Source of the DNA: Thermoprotei archaeon
Lineage (GTDB): Archaea > Thermoproteota > Thermoprotei > Thermofilales > B15-G2
NCBI GenBank assembly: GCA_003649445.1
Contig: QMRV01000018.1
Coordinates: 1 to 39,849 of the forward strand
Length of the DNA stretch: 39,849 bases
Reading direction: 5' to 3'
How positions within the stretch are numbered: position 1 is the first letter of the stretch; every line of letters starts with the position of its first letter. Under the pieces are notes generated by a model, which saw only the letters and a list, made by a program, of their open reading frames with translations, had not been told where the DNA came from and made no database searches. Below are positions 16,547 to 24,065 of the stretch, piece after piece. The position numbers and the translations under genes are program-made.

Positions 16547-17404
16547 GTGCCTAAGAAAGTGATTATAGATACTGATATCGGCGACGACATAGACGATGCT
16601 TTAGCATTAGCTTTAGCCGTCTCTCCTCCCGAGCTAGAGGTTTTAGCCATAACTACTGTTTACGGTAGAGTAGATTTGAGAGCAAAGCTTGCCGCTAAAT
16701 TACTTACCTCATTAGGCAGACGCGATATTCCTGTAGCTAAAGGTTCTTCAAAAACTCTCCAAAACTATCTTCCAACACATATCCCGTGTCAAGCTGATGC
16801 ACTAGGCCCTAAGGAAGAATACGATATTGTCGAAGACGGCTTAGCTTTAATGGAAGAGCTTCTAGACACAGAAGAAGATGTAACAGTAATTACGCTTGGC
16901 CCTCTTTCTAATATAGGTTTTCTTCTGAAGAAAAGACCTGAATTAGCGAAGAAAACTAGATTTGTTGTAATGGGCGGCTGCTTTTTCGAAAATAGGGTAG
17001 AGTACAATATTAGGTGTGATCCCGAGGCGGCCTCTCTCCTACTAGAGTCGGGAGCCGACATCACTATGGTAGGACTCGACGTGACATTAAAGTGTGTTAT
17101 GCCGGACACTATGGTTCAAAAGCTTAAAGAAAACCCTAGGCTTGCCGTTTTAAGAAGCTATCTTGAGGCATGGTCAAAGAGAGTTAAGCATAACCCTATA
17201 CTACACGATCCTCTGACAGTGGCTGTCTCGTTTAGAGAAGACTTAGTTAAAGTGTCTCCTGCTAGAATTGCCGTCGTATTAGATGAACCTAGCAGAGGCT
17301 TAACTAGAGTTATTAAAGGAAACCCCAACGCTAAAATATGCGTAGAAGTAGATGCAGAAAAGTTCCTTCAGCTATATTCAGAGAGAGTTATTGCTAAGCA
17401 CTAA
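16547..17404 (+). CDS. Nucleoside hydrolase (IunH family)
   Basis: The 285-residue protein begins with the calcium-binding aspartate cluster KKVIIDTDIGDDIDDALAL, the hallmark of inosine/uridine-preferring nucleoside hydrolases. It also has the VITLGPLSNIGFLL block, MGGCFFENRVEYN and the late HDPLTVA motif with the remaining metal ligand. It should split ribonucleosides into base and ribose for purine/pyrimidine salvage in the cytoplasm. GTG 16547 is used as start because it gives the usual N-terminus; an ATG at 16545 is out of frame. The length is somewhat short of the typical 310 residues. The gene is monocistronic. Confidence 0.88.
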   Translation: MPKKVIIDTDIGDDIDDALALALAVSPPELEVLAITTVYGRVDLRAKLAAKLLTSLGRRDIPVAKGSSKTLQNYLPTHIPCQADALGPKEEYDIVEDGLALMEELLDTEEDVTVITLGPLSNIGFLLKKRPELAKKTRFVVMGGCFFENRVEYNIRCDPEAASLLLESGADITMVGLDVTLKCVMPDTMVQKLKENPRLAVLRSYLEAWSKRVKHNPILHDPLTVAVSFREDLVKVSPARIAVVLDEPSRGLTRVIKGNPNAKICVEVDAEKFLQLYSERVIAKH

Positions 17405-17579
17405 AACTATTTTAACGAAGTAAATCTTAAAATAAAACTTCACTGCCTTAATAACTCTTTTCGAACCTTTTTAATTTTACTTTAAACTACTTGATGACTA
17501 AAGTACCTGGTCTTTAACACATAGAGCAGAACTCGCCGAACTATTGTAGCCTCATCTTCGATGATTTCGATATTTTATT

Positions 17580-18638
17580 TTATATCCACCAGAAGAATCC
17601 TTTAGTCTTTTTTATGTATCTTCCCGTTATTAGTATTTCGGTTCCGCATTTTGGACATTTTTTGTCCTTTAGATTGTATTTAATTACTTTTGCTCCGTAT
17701 CGTTTTATTAAGAGTTCTCCGCAGTTAGGACAATAAGTGTTTTCATAGGGGTGTCCTGGAACGTTACCAATGTATGGGTAATTTACTCCCATTTTCTTTG
17801 CTTGCTTGTAAGCCCACTCTAGTTTCTCTACTTTAGTAGGAGGCTCATGATACATGTAGTCTGGATAGTATCGTGTGAAATGTAGTGGTGTATCCGGCCC
17901 TAGTTCCTTGAGGTGTCTTTCGATAGTTTCTATTATCATGTTTTCGTCGTCTGTTGCTTTAGTGACTACAAGGTATACTATTTCGACGTGCACTCCCATT
18001 CGTTTAGCTTCTCTAGCGTTTCTCCAAACCACATTTATGTCTGCCGAGTTATATTTTCGGTAGGCTTCAGTGTTTCCCTTGACGTCTATTTTCAGTCCGT
18101 CGAGCCCTGCTTCAACGAGCATTTTTAAGGCTTCTAGAGTCATGTAGCCGTTGCTCACGTAGGTATTGTAGAGTCCTTTCCTTCTAGCTAATCTAAATAC
18201 GTCTAAAGAGTACTCGAAAAGGAGAGTTGGCTCGTTGAATGAAACACATGTTCCTTCGTCGCCCCATTTTAGTGCTTTCTCGATTACTCTTTCGGGAGGT
18301 ATACACGTGGCTCTCGCTGGGTTAGGTTCTACTCTTGATAGAGTCCAGTTTTGGCACCAGGGGCAAGTGAAGTTACACGACCATGTGCTGAAAGTAATTG
18401 CAGTGGAACCTGGCCAGAAGTGGAAAAAAGGCTTTATTTCTATTGGCCTTGACTCAAGTGCAGACAGGTCTCCGTAGACTAGAGTATATATGTCTCCTCC
18501 AATATTTGTCCTAGTTTTACAGAATCCTTTGCCTCCTTCCTCGATAACACATCTTCGCTCACATACTAGGCATCGTGCTTTGCCTCCCCTCAGTTTCTCA
18601 TATAAGACTGCCTTTCTTATAGTAGAGAACTGCTCCAT
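17580..18638 (-). CDS. amrS: AmmeMemoRadiSam system radical SAM enzyme
   Basis: The 352-residue protein has four N-terminal cysteines (C23, C26, C30, C40), the radical SAM CxxxCxxC in WSCNFTCPWCQNW (C88, C92, C95), SFNEPTLLFEY and VSNGYMT, all typical of the PflA-like AmrS family. A C-terminal zinc ribbon (CPNC ... CPKC, about residues 299-334) follows. AmrS is encoded with MEMO1 and AMMECR1-domain proteins in many genomes; neither is in this window, so the reaction it serves here is unknown. The start ATG 18638 directly follows the position predicted by the TATA box (leaderless). Confidence 0.9.
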   Translation of the reverse strand: MEQFSTIRKAVLYEKLRGGKARCLVCERRCVIEEGGKGFCKTRTNIGGDIYTLVYGDLSALESRPIEIKPFFHFWPGSTAITFSTWSCNFTCPWCQNWTLSRVEPNPARATCIPPERVIEKALKWGDEGTCVSFNEPTLLFEYSLDVFRLARRKGLYNTYVSNGYMTLEALKMLVEAGLDGLKIDVKGNTEAYRKYNSADINVVWRNAREAKRMGVHVEIVYLVVTKATDDENMIIETIERHLKELGPDTPLHFTRYYPDYMYHEPPTKVEKLEWAYKQAKKMGVNYPYIGNVPGHPYENTYCPNCGELLIKRYGAKVIKYNLKDKKCPKCGTEILITGRYIKKTKGFFWWI

Positions 18639-18658
18639 CGAAATAATAGTGGCGACGA

Positions 18659-18670
18659 ATGTATTTAAAG
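18659..18670 (-). promoter_or_regulatory. TATA box for the AmrS gene
   Basis: On the minus strand CTTTAAATACAT is centred about 27 nt before ATG 18638. Confidence 0.55.
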
Positions 18671-18744
18671 AGTATTAGCTAAAGTGTTCCTTTTATTTAA
18701 TAGATAGATAAAGTTTTTACGCTGCATGTAGAGACATTTACTGT

Positions 18745-19653
18745 ATGTTCGACGTAGTTATCATAGGGGGAGGCCCAGCTGGTTTGACTGCAGCTATATA
18801 CTGTGCTAGATTCAAGCTTAAGACACTAGTCTTAGAGAGAGAAGTAATTGGAGGTAAAGCGGCTTACGCGCCTCTTATTGAAAACTATCCTGGTTTTCCT
18901 GAAGGCGTTAAGGGATTTGATTTAGCTCAGAAAATGTACGAGCAAGCTACTCGAAGCGGAGCTGAAGTACTGTTCCCAGAGGAAGTAGTTGAAGTAGATT
19001 TCTCTTCTAAAGTAAAGAAAATTGTTACGCGGAGCGGGAAGACATACGAAGCTAAAGCTGTCATTATCGCTACCGGCCTGTCTAAGAAGCCTCAAATCAA
19101 GGGCGTTGAAGAGTACTTAGGAAGAGGAGTCTCTTTCTGCGCAGTCTGTGACGCTCCCTTCTATAAGGGGAAAACTGTCGCTGTAGTAGGTTCTGATGAA
19201 AAGGCTTTTGAGGAAGCTATTTACTTGCAGGAGTATGCTTCGAGAGTTATTTTAGTGACTCACTCGGAGAAAATCGAGGCTCCGAACGTTCTTGTCGACA
19301 AGTTTGTGGAGAAAGGAGGTGAAGTAATAGAAGGTAGAGTTCTTGAAGTTAAGGGAGACTCTAAAGTAGAGAAGATTTTAGTTAAAAAAGGAGAAGAAGT
19401 AGGCGAGCTGAAAGTCGACGGCGTGTTTATTGAGGTAGGCGAGACTCCTTCAACAGATCTGTTTAAGAAAGCTGGAGTAGAAGTCGATGAAAAGAACTTT
19501 ATTAAAGTAGATCCTTTGCAGAGAACTAGTATTGAAGGTGTTTTCGCGGCGGGCGACTGTACTGGTAGAGGGCTGCAAGTAGTTGTTGCAGCAGGAGACG
19601 GAGCTGTAGCTGCGCTTTCTGCATACAAGTACATTAAGAGCACTTTCAAGTAG
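18745..19653 (+). CDS. Thioredoxin-reductase-like flavoprotein with an altered pyridine-nucleotide site
   Basis: The 302-residue protein has the FAD-binding GGGPAGLTAAIY at the N-terminus, the redox pair C132-AV-C135-D, and the FAD-binding FAAGDCTGRGLQVVVAAGDG near the end, all as in low-molecular-weight thioredoxin reductase. The second nucleotide site differs: the usual GGGxxAxExA appears as VVGSDEKAFEEA, and the HRRxxxR motif that reads the 2'-phosphate of NADPH is replaced by VTHSEKIEA. Such changes are known in archaeal homologues that do not use NADPH, so the electron donor is in doubt. A LOG-family gene follows after 34 nt. Confidence 0.85.
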   Translation: MFDVVIIGGGPAGLTAAIYCARFKLKTLVLEREVIGGKAAYAPLIENYPGFPEGVKGFDLAQKMYEQATRSGAEVLFPEEVVEVDFSSKVKKIVTRSGKTYEAKAVIIATGLSKKPQIKGVEEYLGRGVSFCAVCDAPFYKGKTVAVVGSDEKAFEEAIYLQEYASRVILVTHSEKIEAPNVLVDKFVEKGGEVIEGRVLEVKGDSKVEKILVKKGEEVGELKVDGVFIEVGETPSTDLFKKAGVEVDEKNFIKVDPLQRTSIEGVFAAGDCTGRGLQVVVAAGDGAVAALSAYKYIKSTFK

Positions 19654-19687
19654 TAAATTAAATTTAACTGTCCTATAGTAAGTTTTT

Positions 19688-20191
19688 GTGAAAATCTATA
19701 TCACAGTCATAGGGAGCTCTGTTATACCAAATAAACGTGTATATGATTTAGCATACAGGATAGGCTATGAGATAGGCAGAAGGAAAGCAATTTTAGTGTG
19801 TGGAGGTAGAGGAGGAGTAATGGAAGCTGCTGCAAAAGGAGCTAAAGAAGCTGGAGGAACTACTGTCGGTATTTTGCCTGGTTTTGATAGAAGCGAAGCT
19901 AACCCTTACATAGACATAGTAATACCTACAGGCATGTCTCATGCAAGAAACGCTATTAATGTTCTAGCAGGAGACTCCATAATAGTTGTTCACGGTGGTC
20001 CAGGGACTTTATCAGAAGTTGGCTTAGCTTTAGCTTATGGTAAACCTGTTATTGCCTTAAGAACTAGCGGAGGTGTAGCTAGTCTCTTGGCAGACCGTCT
20101 GATAGGAAGCTTTAAAGTACATGGTGCAGATTCTCCCGGAGAAGCCGTAGAAAAAGCTATCTTACTATCTAAAGCCAGAGAAGGACTATAA
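19688..20191 (+). CDS. LOG-family / TIGR00725-type protein
   Basis: The 167-residue protein has the Rossmann-like fold of the LOG (lysine decarboxylase-like, phosphoribohydrolase) superfamily: VCGGRGGVMEAAAKGAKEAG in the first third and VVHGGPGTLSEVGLALAYGK in the last third, the two conserved blocks of the family. It is shorter than plant LOG cytokinin enzymes and is the TIGR00725 type, whose substrate in archaea is not established. It starts at GTG 19688 (MKIYITVIGSS), 34 nt downstream of the thioredoxin-reductase-like gene and probably co-transcribed with it. Confidence 0.85.
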   Translation: MKIYITVIGSSVIPNKRVYDLAYRIGYEIGRRKAILVCGGRGGVMEAAAKGAKEAGGTTVGILPGFDRSEANPYIDIVIPTGMSHARNAINVLAGDSIIVVHGGPGTLSEVGLALAYGKPVIALRTSGGVASLLADRLIGSFKVHGADSPGEAVEKAILLSKAREGL

Positions 20192-20384
20192 TATAGCCGA
20201 AAACAATGTTTTAGCTACTGAAGCACGTAAATAAGACTAGAGTACCACGCTATCCAAGGCCATAAGACTCCTATGCTAGAGAGCACTATTGGATAAAAGC
20301 CCTGCTACTATTTTACAGAAAAATGATTTATATGAATAATAGTTTGCATAGAACCTAAAGGAATGTTATAAGCTTTTTCGTAAT

Positions 20385-20394
20385 ATTAATATAT
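20385..20394 (+). promoter_or_regulatory. TATA box for the interrupted membrane protein gene
   Basis: ATTAATATAT is centred about 26 nt before GTG 20416, so promoter and start codon remain intact in front of the amber-interrupted gene. Confidence 0.5.
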
Positions 20395-20415
20395 GGCTTT
20401 GAACATAGCTTAGCC

Positions 20416-21156
20416 GTGAAAAATGCTCTCTTAGCAGCTATTTTAGGATTATCTATTGCCTGTATTGTACTCTTCGCTCTCAGAATGCATATACTTGGCT
20501 TTACTCTCTTCTCAACAGGATTCGCGCTAATATAGGTCTTTTACTTAAGTTCACTATTTCGAATTATTAAAGAAAAGTTAGGTGAAAAACATAGACTGCT
20601 CTTCTACTTAAAGTACGTGGGTGCGGTAACTATTATCGTGTACATAGGGTTTCTAATAGACTATATCGTTAGAATAGAGATCAGCAAACTACATATTAGA
20701 ATAATGATAATTAATCTTGCTTGGCGAACTATAGTCGTAGTAATACTTTTTGTAGTCACAGTGCTCCTTTACAGTGTTTACAAATGGTATAGGTCTACTG
20801 GAGGCCGTATTAAGAAAAATGCTCTTTTAGTAGCATCTATTTTAGCTATTTTAGTGCTTATTTGGAGAATAGAAACTCTAATGGCTATTAGGGGGCCCTT
20901 CTGCTTTATTTTCGGGCCTTTTGTAATAGTGTTCCTTACGCTAATAGTGTTCTTCGCAACTATACTCGCTATGAGTATGCCTAAGGGAGTACTTCAAGGA
21001 GTTTTAGCGTCCTATATGCCTCTAATAGCAGTGCTCGCAGTAATGCTTACTTGTTCACCTAAACAGGAACTCCTGCTTTGTTCCTTCACTACAGGTATTG
21101 TGCAATTATTGCTAAAAAGTAAGTCTAGATATAAAATGTATAGTGGAGTGAAATGA
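20416..21156 (+). pseudogene. Multi-spanning membrane protein interrupted by a single in-frame TAG
   Basis: From GTG 20416 a frame reads MKNALLAAILGLSIACIVLF and on to FALI, meets TAG at 20533-20535, then continues in the same frame as VFYLSSLFRIIKEKLG through KYVGAVTIIVYIGF to the stop at 21154-21156. Without the TAG the protein would be 246 residues with about seven transmembrane helices. Only one codon is disrupted; there is no frameshift. A separate start at GTG 20617 could give a 179-residue fragment. The gene overlaps the next one by 4 nt (ATGA), so a functional operon existed. Family unknown. Nonsense mutation, base-call error or readthrough are all possible. Confidence 0.6.
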
Positions 21157-21431
21157 GGTTACTCGGTGTAGCAATACTGGATAAAAACGACTTACCTGTT
21201 TTAGTGAGGACTTATAAAGAAGACCTCAATATTGACGATATTTCAAACATGCTTTCAGTCGCCTGTTCTTTCTTATCTCAGTCTTCTACAGGAAGTGGGA
21301 GAGAAGCCTTTGTGTCAACTGGCGCGACCTCAATATACTACTTTAAGTTAGGAGAAAGAGGATGTCTAGTAGTGGGAGAAAAAGCTGATCAAGAAAGTCT
21401 TCTAAAGTCGCTAGAGTTCTCGTTGAAATAG
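21153..21431 (+). CDS. Roadblock/longin-like small protein
   Basis: The 92-residue protein starts at ATG 21153 within the stop of the preceding membrane protein gene. Its pattern (LLGVAILDKNDLPVLVRTYK, then a central helix NMLSVACSFLSQSS and strands IYYFKLGERGCLVVGEK) fits the small alpha/beta fold of roadblock/longin proteins, which usually regulate small GTPases or act in membrane-associated assemblies. No GTPase gene is nearby; the two neighbours are a membrane protein and an unknown soluble protein. The fold assignment is by pattern only. Confidence 0.5.
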   Translation: MRLLGVAILDKNDLPVLVRTYKEDLNIDDISNMLSVACSFLSQSSTGSGREAFVSTGATSIYYFKLGERGCLVVGEKADQESLLKSLEFSLK

Positions 21432-21463
21432 AGTTTGATAAAATAGAGGCTCCGCTAGAAGAA

Positions 21464-21979
21464 GTGATGTATGCAATCGATAGAGTAGTGGCCGCTGTTT
21501 TCGGCGAAGACGATTTCGTTAAACAGATTTTAGGTGAAGAAATTCTTCAAAAATATAGAGTAGTTTTCGTAAACGGCGACAACGTAATTTCATTGAACTT
21601 CAGCATAGATGAAAATCTTTTACGTGGAATTAAAAAACTTATTAGAAAAATTAAGAAAAATACTTCTATTCAAGAAAAGACTCTTTCAAGTGGAGAAAAA
21701 GTGTTTACAGTGTACCTTGGCTCTAATAAAACTCTATGTCTTATAGGATCCGAACTGAACGAAAAAGCTAAAAGTAAGATAGAGCGTATAGTGAAGATTT
21801 TCCGAAAAGATGCTCCTTCAGTGCTTTTGACGGGAGAGCTTAAGAAAATGTACAATGCTGTAAGGGCATCTTATAGTCTCTTAATAGATAATGGAGAAGA
21901 CTACATGCTTTCTCGAGGAGAATCCTTGAGAAAAATCATCGAAAAAATGTATAGAGAGCACTATGCGGGAACTCTATAG
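21464..21979 (+). CDS. Conserved-looking soluble protein of unknown function
   Basis: The 171-residue product is mixed alpha/beta and highly charged, with VVFVNGDNVISLNFSIDENL and SGEKVFTVYLGSNKTLCLIG as strand-rich blocks and a helical C-terminus; I do not recognise a family. The start is taken as GTG 21464 (ATG 21467 is an alternative). The frame is open further upstream to TGA 21386 and reads as coding-like there (SSKVARVLVEIEFDKIEA) with no usual start codon, overlapping the end of the roadblock-like gene. That suggests either an unusual start or a former fusion or frameshift with the gene before it. Confidence 0.55.
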   Translation: MMYAIDRVVAAVFGEDDFVKQILGEEILQKYRVVFVNGDNVISLNFSIDENLLRGIKKLIRKIKKNTSIQEKTLSSGEKVFTVYLGSNKTLCLIGSELNEKAKSKIERIVKIFRKDAPSVLLTGELKKMYNAVRASYSLLIDNGEDYMLSRGESLRKIIEKMYREHYAGTL

Positions 21980-21984
21980 GAGAA

Positions 21985-21994
21985 ACATTTATTA
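21985..21994 (+). promoter_or_regulatory. TATA box for the ribbon-helix-helix gene
   Basis: ACATTTATTA is centred about 28 nt before ATG 22018. Confidence 0.5.
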
Positions 21995-22017
21995 CACGTG
22001 ATACTAGTATTACATGT

Positions 22018-22461
22018 ATGTTAGAGTCCGAGAAGAAACCTATTTCAGTTAGAGGAGTAGATAGGAGCCTCTATGATGAAGCAATGAAAATAGCGCGTGA
22101 AACAGGACGAACTATAGGTGAGGTAATAAATGAAGCACTAAAGCTCCTTTTAGCTTTCTATGAAGGCGTCTCAGAAAAAGTAACTTTCGAGAGCGGGCCT
22201 CCCGGAGTTGAGGAAATTTCGGGAGTAGAAAAGCTCGTAGTTTCTGAGGAAGATTTGAGGTCGGCATCTAGGCCTGTAATATTCAAGAATATTAAAAAAC
22301 TCAAGTTTGCTGAAAATGTTACTCAAGAAACTTTCAACAATAAAGTACATTTAATAGTAACATGCGACGAAGTAATTATTCCTCGAACACTATCTAAACT
22401 CGAAGTAGCTAAGAAGTGTCGTCTCGTTAAAAAGCTGCATTACGAGAAGGACCCGGAGTGA
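22018..22461 (+). CDS. Ribbon-helix-helix domain protein
   Basis: The 147-residue protein begins with a ribbon-helix-helix (MetJ/Arc-type) DNA-binding motif: a strand ISVRGVD, a helix SLYDEAMKIARETG and a second helix TIGEVINEALKLLLAFYEG. The remaining 90 residues (strands such as KLKFAENVTQET and VHLIVTCDEVIIPR) form a separate beta-rich domain I do not recognise. Such proteins act as dimeric repressors or antitoxins. Its stop TGA at 22459-22461 is the first part of a large GC-rich hairpin, after which a DUF3800 gene follows in the same direction. Confidence 0.7.
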   Translation: MLESEKKPISVRGVDRSLYDEAMKIARETGRTIGEVINEALKLLLAFYEGVSEKVTFESGPPGVEEISGVEKLVVSEEDLRSASRPVIFKNIKKLKFAENVTQETFNNKVHLIVTCDEVIIPRTLSKLEVAKKCRLVKKLHYEKDPE

Positions 22462-22522
22462 GGGATCAGGCGGTACTTCGACCCCCTTATCGGGGGGCAT
22501 TCCCGCCTCTCATCCCTCACTT
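22456..22522 (+). ncRNA. GC-rich multi-stem hairpin, candidate structured RNA
   Basis: The sequence folds on paper into one long hairpin. The lower stem pairs GTGAGGGAT (22458-22466) with ATCCCTCAC (22512-22520), extendable by A-T and G-T pairs. A middle stem pairs GGCGG (22469-22473) with CCGCC (22503-22507). A top stem pairs CCCCC (22482-22486) with the G-run at 22492-22497 around a TTATC loop. Asymmetric internal loops (CA/TCTC and TACTTCGA/CATTC) separate them. Its richness in G+C contrasts with the flanks. It may be a stable small RNA, an mRNA processing or termination structure, or a mobile-element end; the symmetric reading on the other strand is equally possible. Confidence 0.45.
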
Positions 22523-22559
22523 AACTATTCTAATTGACCTTATTTTAAATTTTCTTTTA

Positions 22560-23099
22560 GTGAAGCTTGTAGGCTTTGTTGATGAAAGCGGAAGACCAGT
22601 ATATTGCTGTCGCTTCACAGTTGTTTGCTTATGGTGTATCGTCGAAGAAGGCACTTCATACTATTCTGTAGGAAGACAAATAGCCTCCAATATAGCTAAA
22701 CTAAGTCGCCTGACGAAAGCTAGAGAACTTAAGTACTCTTACTTAAAGAAAAGGAAGATGGAGCAAAAAGCTTTAGAAGAGATATCTAAGTTTTTTAATA
22801 TATCCCATGTTTCTGAACACATTTTATCTAGAGTAGAGTCTATTGAAACTAGAGTAAAATTTTGCAAAAAATTATTAAGCAATGTTCTTTCTCAAGCTCC
22901 TAAAGTAGACCGTGCAGTAATAATTTTTGATGAAAGCCCTGTTCCAATAAATGTTCTTAGAAAAAGACTTATCGCTATAATTAGAGGCCATGGAGTACAT
23001 GAAGTCGAAATTAAAGCTAAAAGCAGTATTAAAGTTAAAGGTCTTCAGCTGGTGGATATTGTAGCAGGATATATCAGAGAAAGAGGTAAGCTACTTTAG
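22560..23099 (+). CDS. DUF3800-like protein
   Basis: The 179-residue product starts, in my reading, at GTG 22560 to give MKLVGFVDESGRPVYCC, the N-terminal DESG motif of DUF3800. It ends with SSIKVKGLQLVDIVAGYIRE, matching the LQ.aD.vag motif of that family; IIFDESP in between supplies another acidic site. The frame is open upstream to GTG 22458, but that would translate the GC-rich hairpin into a proline-rich leader and is unlikely. DUF3800 proteins have an RNase-H-like pattern of acidic residues and are often found in mobile or defence contexts; their activity is unproven. The 3' end overlaps the convergent DHH gene by 9 nt. Confidence 0.65.
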   Translation: MKLVGFVDESGRPVYCCRFTVVCLWCIVEEGTSYYSVGRQIASNIAKLSRLTKARELKYSYLKKRKMEQKALEEISKFFNISHVSEHILSRVESIETRVKFCKKLLSNVLSQAPKVDRAVIIFDESPVPINVLRKRLIAIIRGHGVHEVEIKAKSSIKVKGLQLVDIVAGYIRERGKLL

Positions 23100-24056
23100 C
23101 TTGGATAGCATACTTTGAACTACTTTACCTATTTTATCTATATCTGCTTCTCTTAACGTAAGCAGAGGGAACTGTATTCCTCCGGCTCTATCTTTACCTC
23201 CTCCAGTCACTCCATGATTCTTCAAGTAATCTAGTATGTGTGAAATTAAGTTACTTACTTTGACTTTATATGAACCTAAGTGCATCTTCTCTACAGTTTT
23301 GTCGGAACGCAGAGCTATTGCCACTACGAGCTTATACTTCTTTTCTAGCTCAAACATGTATTCTCTGTAGACCATTCGCTCAAATTTATCGCTTGGATTG
23401 TACCAGAAAAACGCTGCTTCGCCATATACTTTAGTTCTAGACTTGAATAGAGAGATTTTCTCTCTAGCTCTATCATATATTTTTGCTTCCTCCTCAATAT
23501 AGCTGATTAAATCGTTCAACTTGTCTTCGACAAGCATTCGAAAAACAGTTTTCCTGAAATAGCTACTGTCGGTGTTCGCTAAGTAGGCTTTGTGCAGAAT
23601 CCAAGCAAAGTCGTCTTTTAAGCTTTCTCCTAGGTCTATTAAGTCTACAGCACTGAGCATTTTCTTCCAGCGGTCTTCAAGGTTTATATCGAGAAGCACT
23701 GAGACTAGACGAGCTACGCTGGGAAAAGGCTCTATCTTCACTAAGGCTTTAAGCCGCCCGCCTTCTGTCACTAAAAATAATCCTGTTTCAGTGTGATGAT
23801 CAAATAGAAGAGACTCTTCAACTACAGTGTATCCTCTTGAGGGAGGAAGCTCAATTAATATGGCTCCGCCTATCTTCATTTCTACAAGATCTCTGGGCTT
23901 AGGAAACTCAACTGAATCGAAGTCGCACTTAAAGCCTTTTTCTTTAAGCCACTTAACTAAAATAGCTGAAGCTAGTATACCGTCCCAATCACCATCACTG
24001 ATAACTTTAACCCCATGTCTTTCAACAAAATCAAGTAAATATCTTTCTGCAGACAC
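23091..24056 (-). CDS. DHH-family phosphoesterase
   Basis: The 321-residue protein carries the DHH-family motifs: ISDGDWDGILASAIL (first Asp cluster, near residue 20), DHHTETGLF (the name-giving DHH, near 88), an Asp in AVDLIDLGESL near 140, and the C-terminal GGGKDRAGGIQF of the DHHA1-like substrate-binding part. It resembles the RecJ/nanoRNase/cyclic-nucleotide phosphodiesterase group, so it should hydrolyse a nucleic-acid or nucleotide phosphodiester using Mn2+; which one is not clear. It starts at GTG 24056, 9 nt after the PfkB-like gene and is co-transcribed with it. Confidence 0.85.
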   Translation of the reverse strand: MSAERYLLDFVERHGVKVISDGDWDGILASAILVKWLKEKGFKCDFDSVEFPKPRDLVEMKIGGAILIELPPSRGYTVVEESLLFDHHTETGLFLVTEGGRLKALVKIEPFPSVARLVSVLLDINLEDRWKKMLSAVDLIDLGESLKDDFAWILHKAYLANTDSSYFRKTVFRMLVEDKLNDLISYIEEEAKIYDRAREKISLFKSRTKVYGEAAFFWYNPSDKFERMVYREYMFELEKKYKLVVAIALRSDKTVEKMHLGSYKVKVSNLISHILDYLKNHGVTGGGKDRAGGIQFPLLTLREADIDKIGKVVQSMLSKLK

Positions 24057-24065
24057 TAAACCACC

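Noticed and set aside
17490..17580. TGATGAC and later GATGA boxes on the plus strand suggesting a C/D-box sRNA
   Set aside because: No CTGA D or D' box between or after them; only weak CCGA. A 28-codon minus-strand frame here also lacks any support.
20192..20384. Coding-like stretches with several stops after the LOG-family gene
   Set aside because: No family recognised and the stretches are short; could be chance. Not enough for a pseudogene call.
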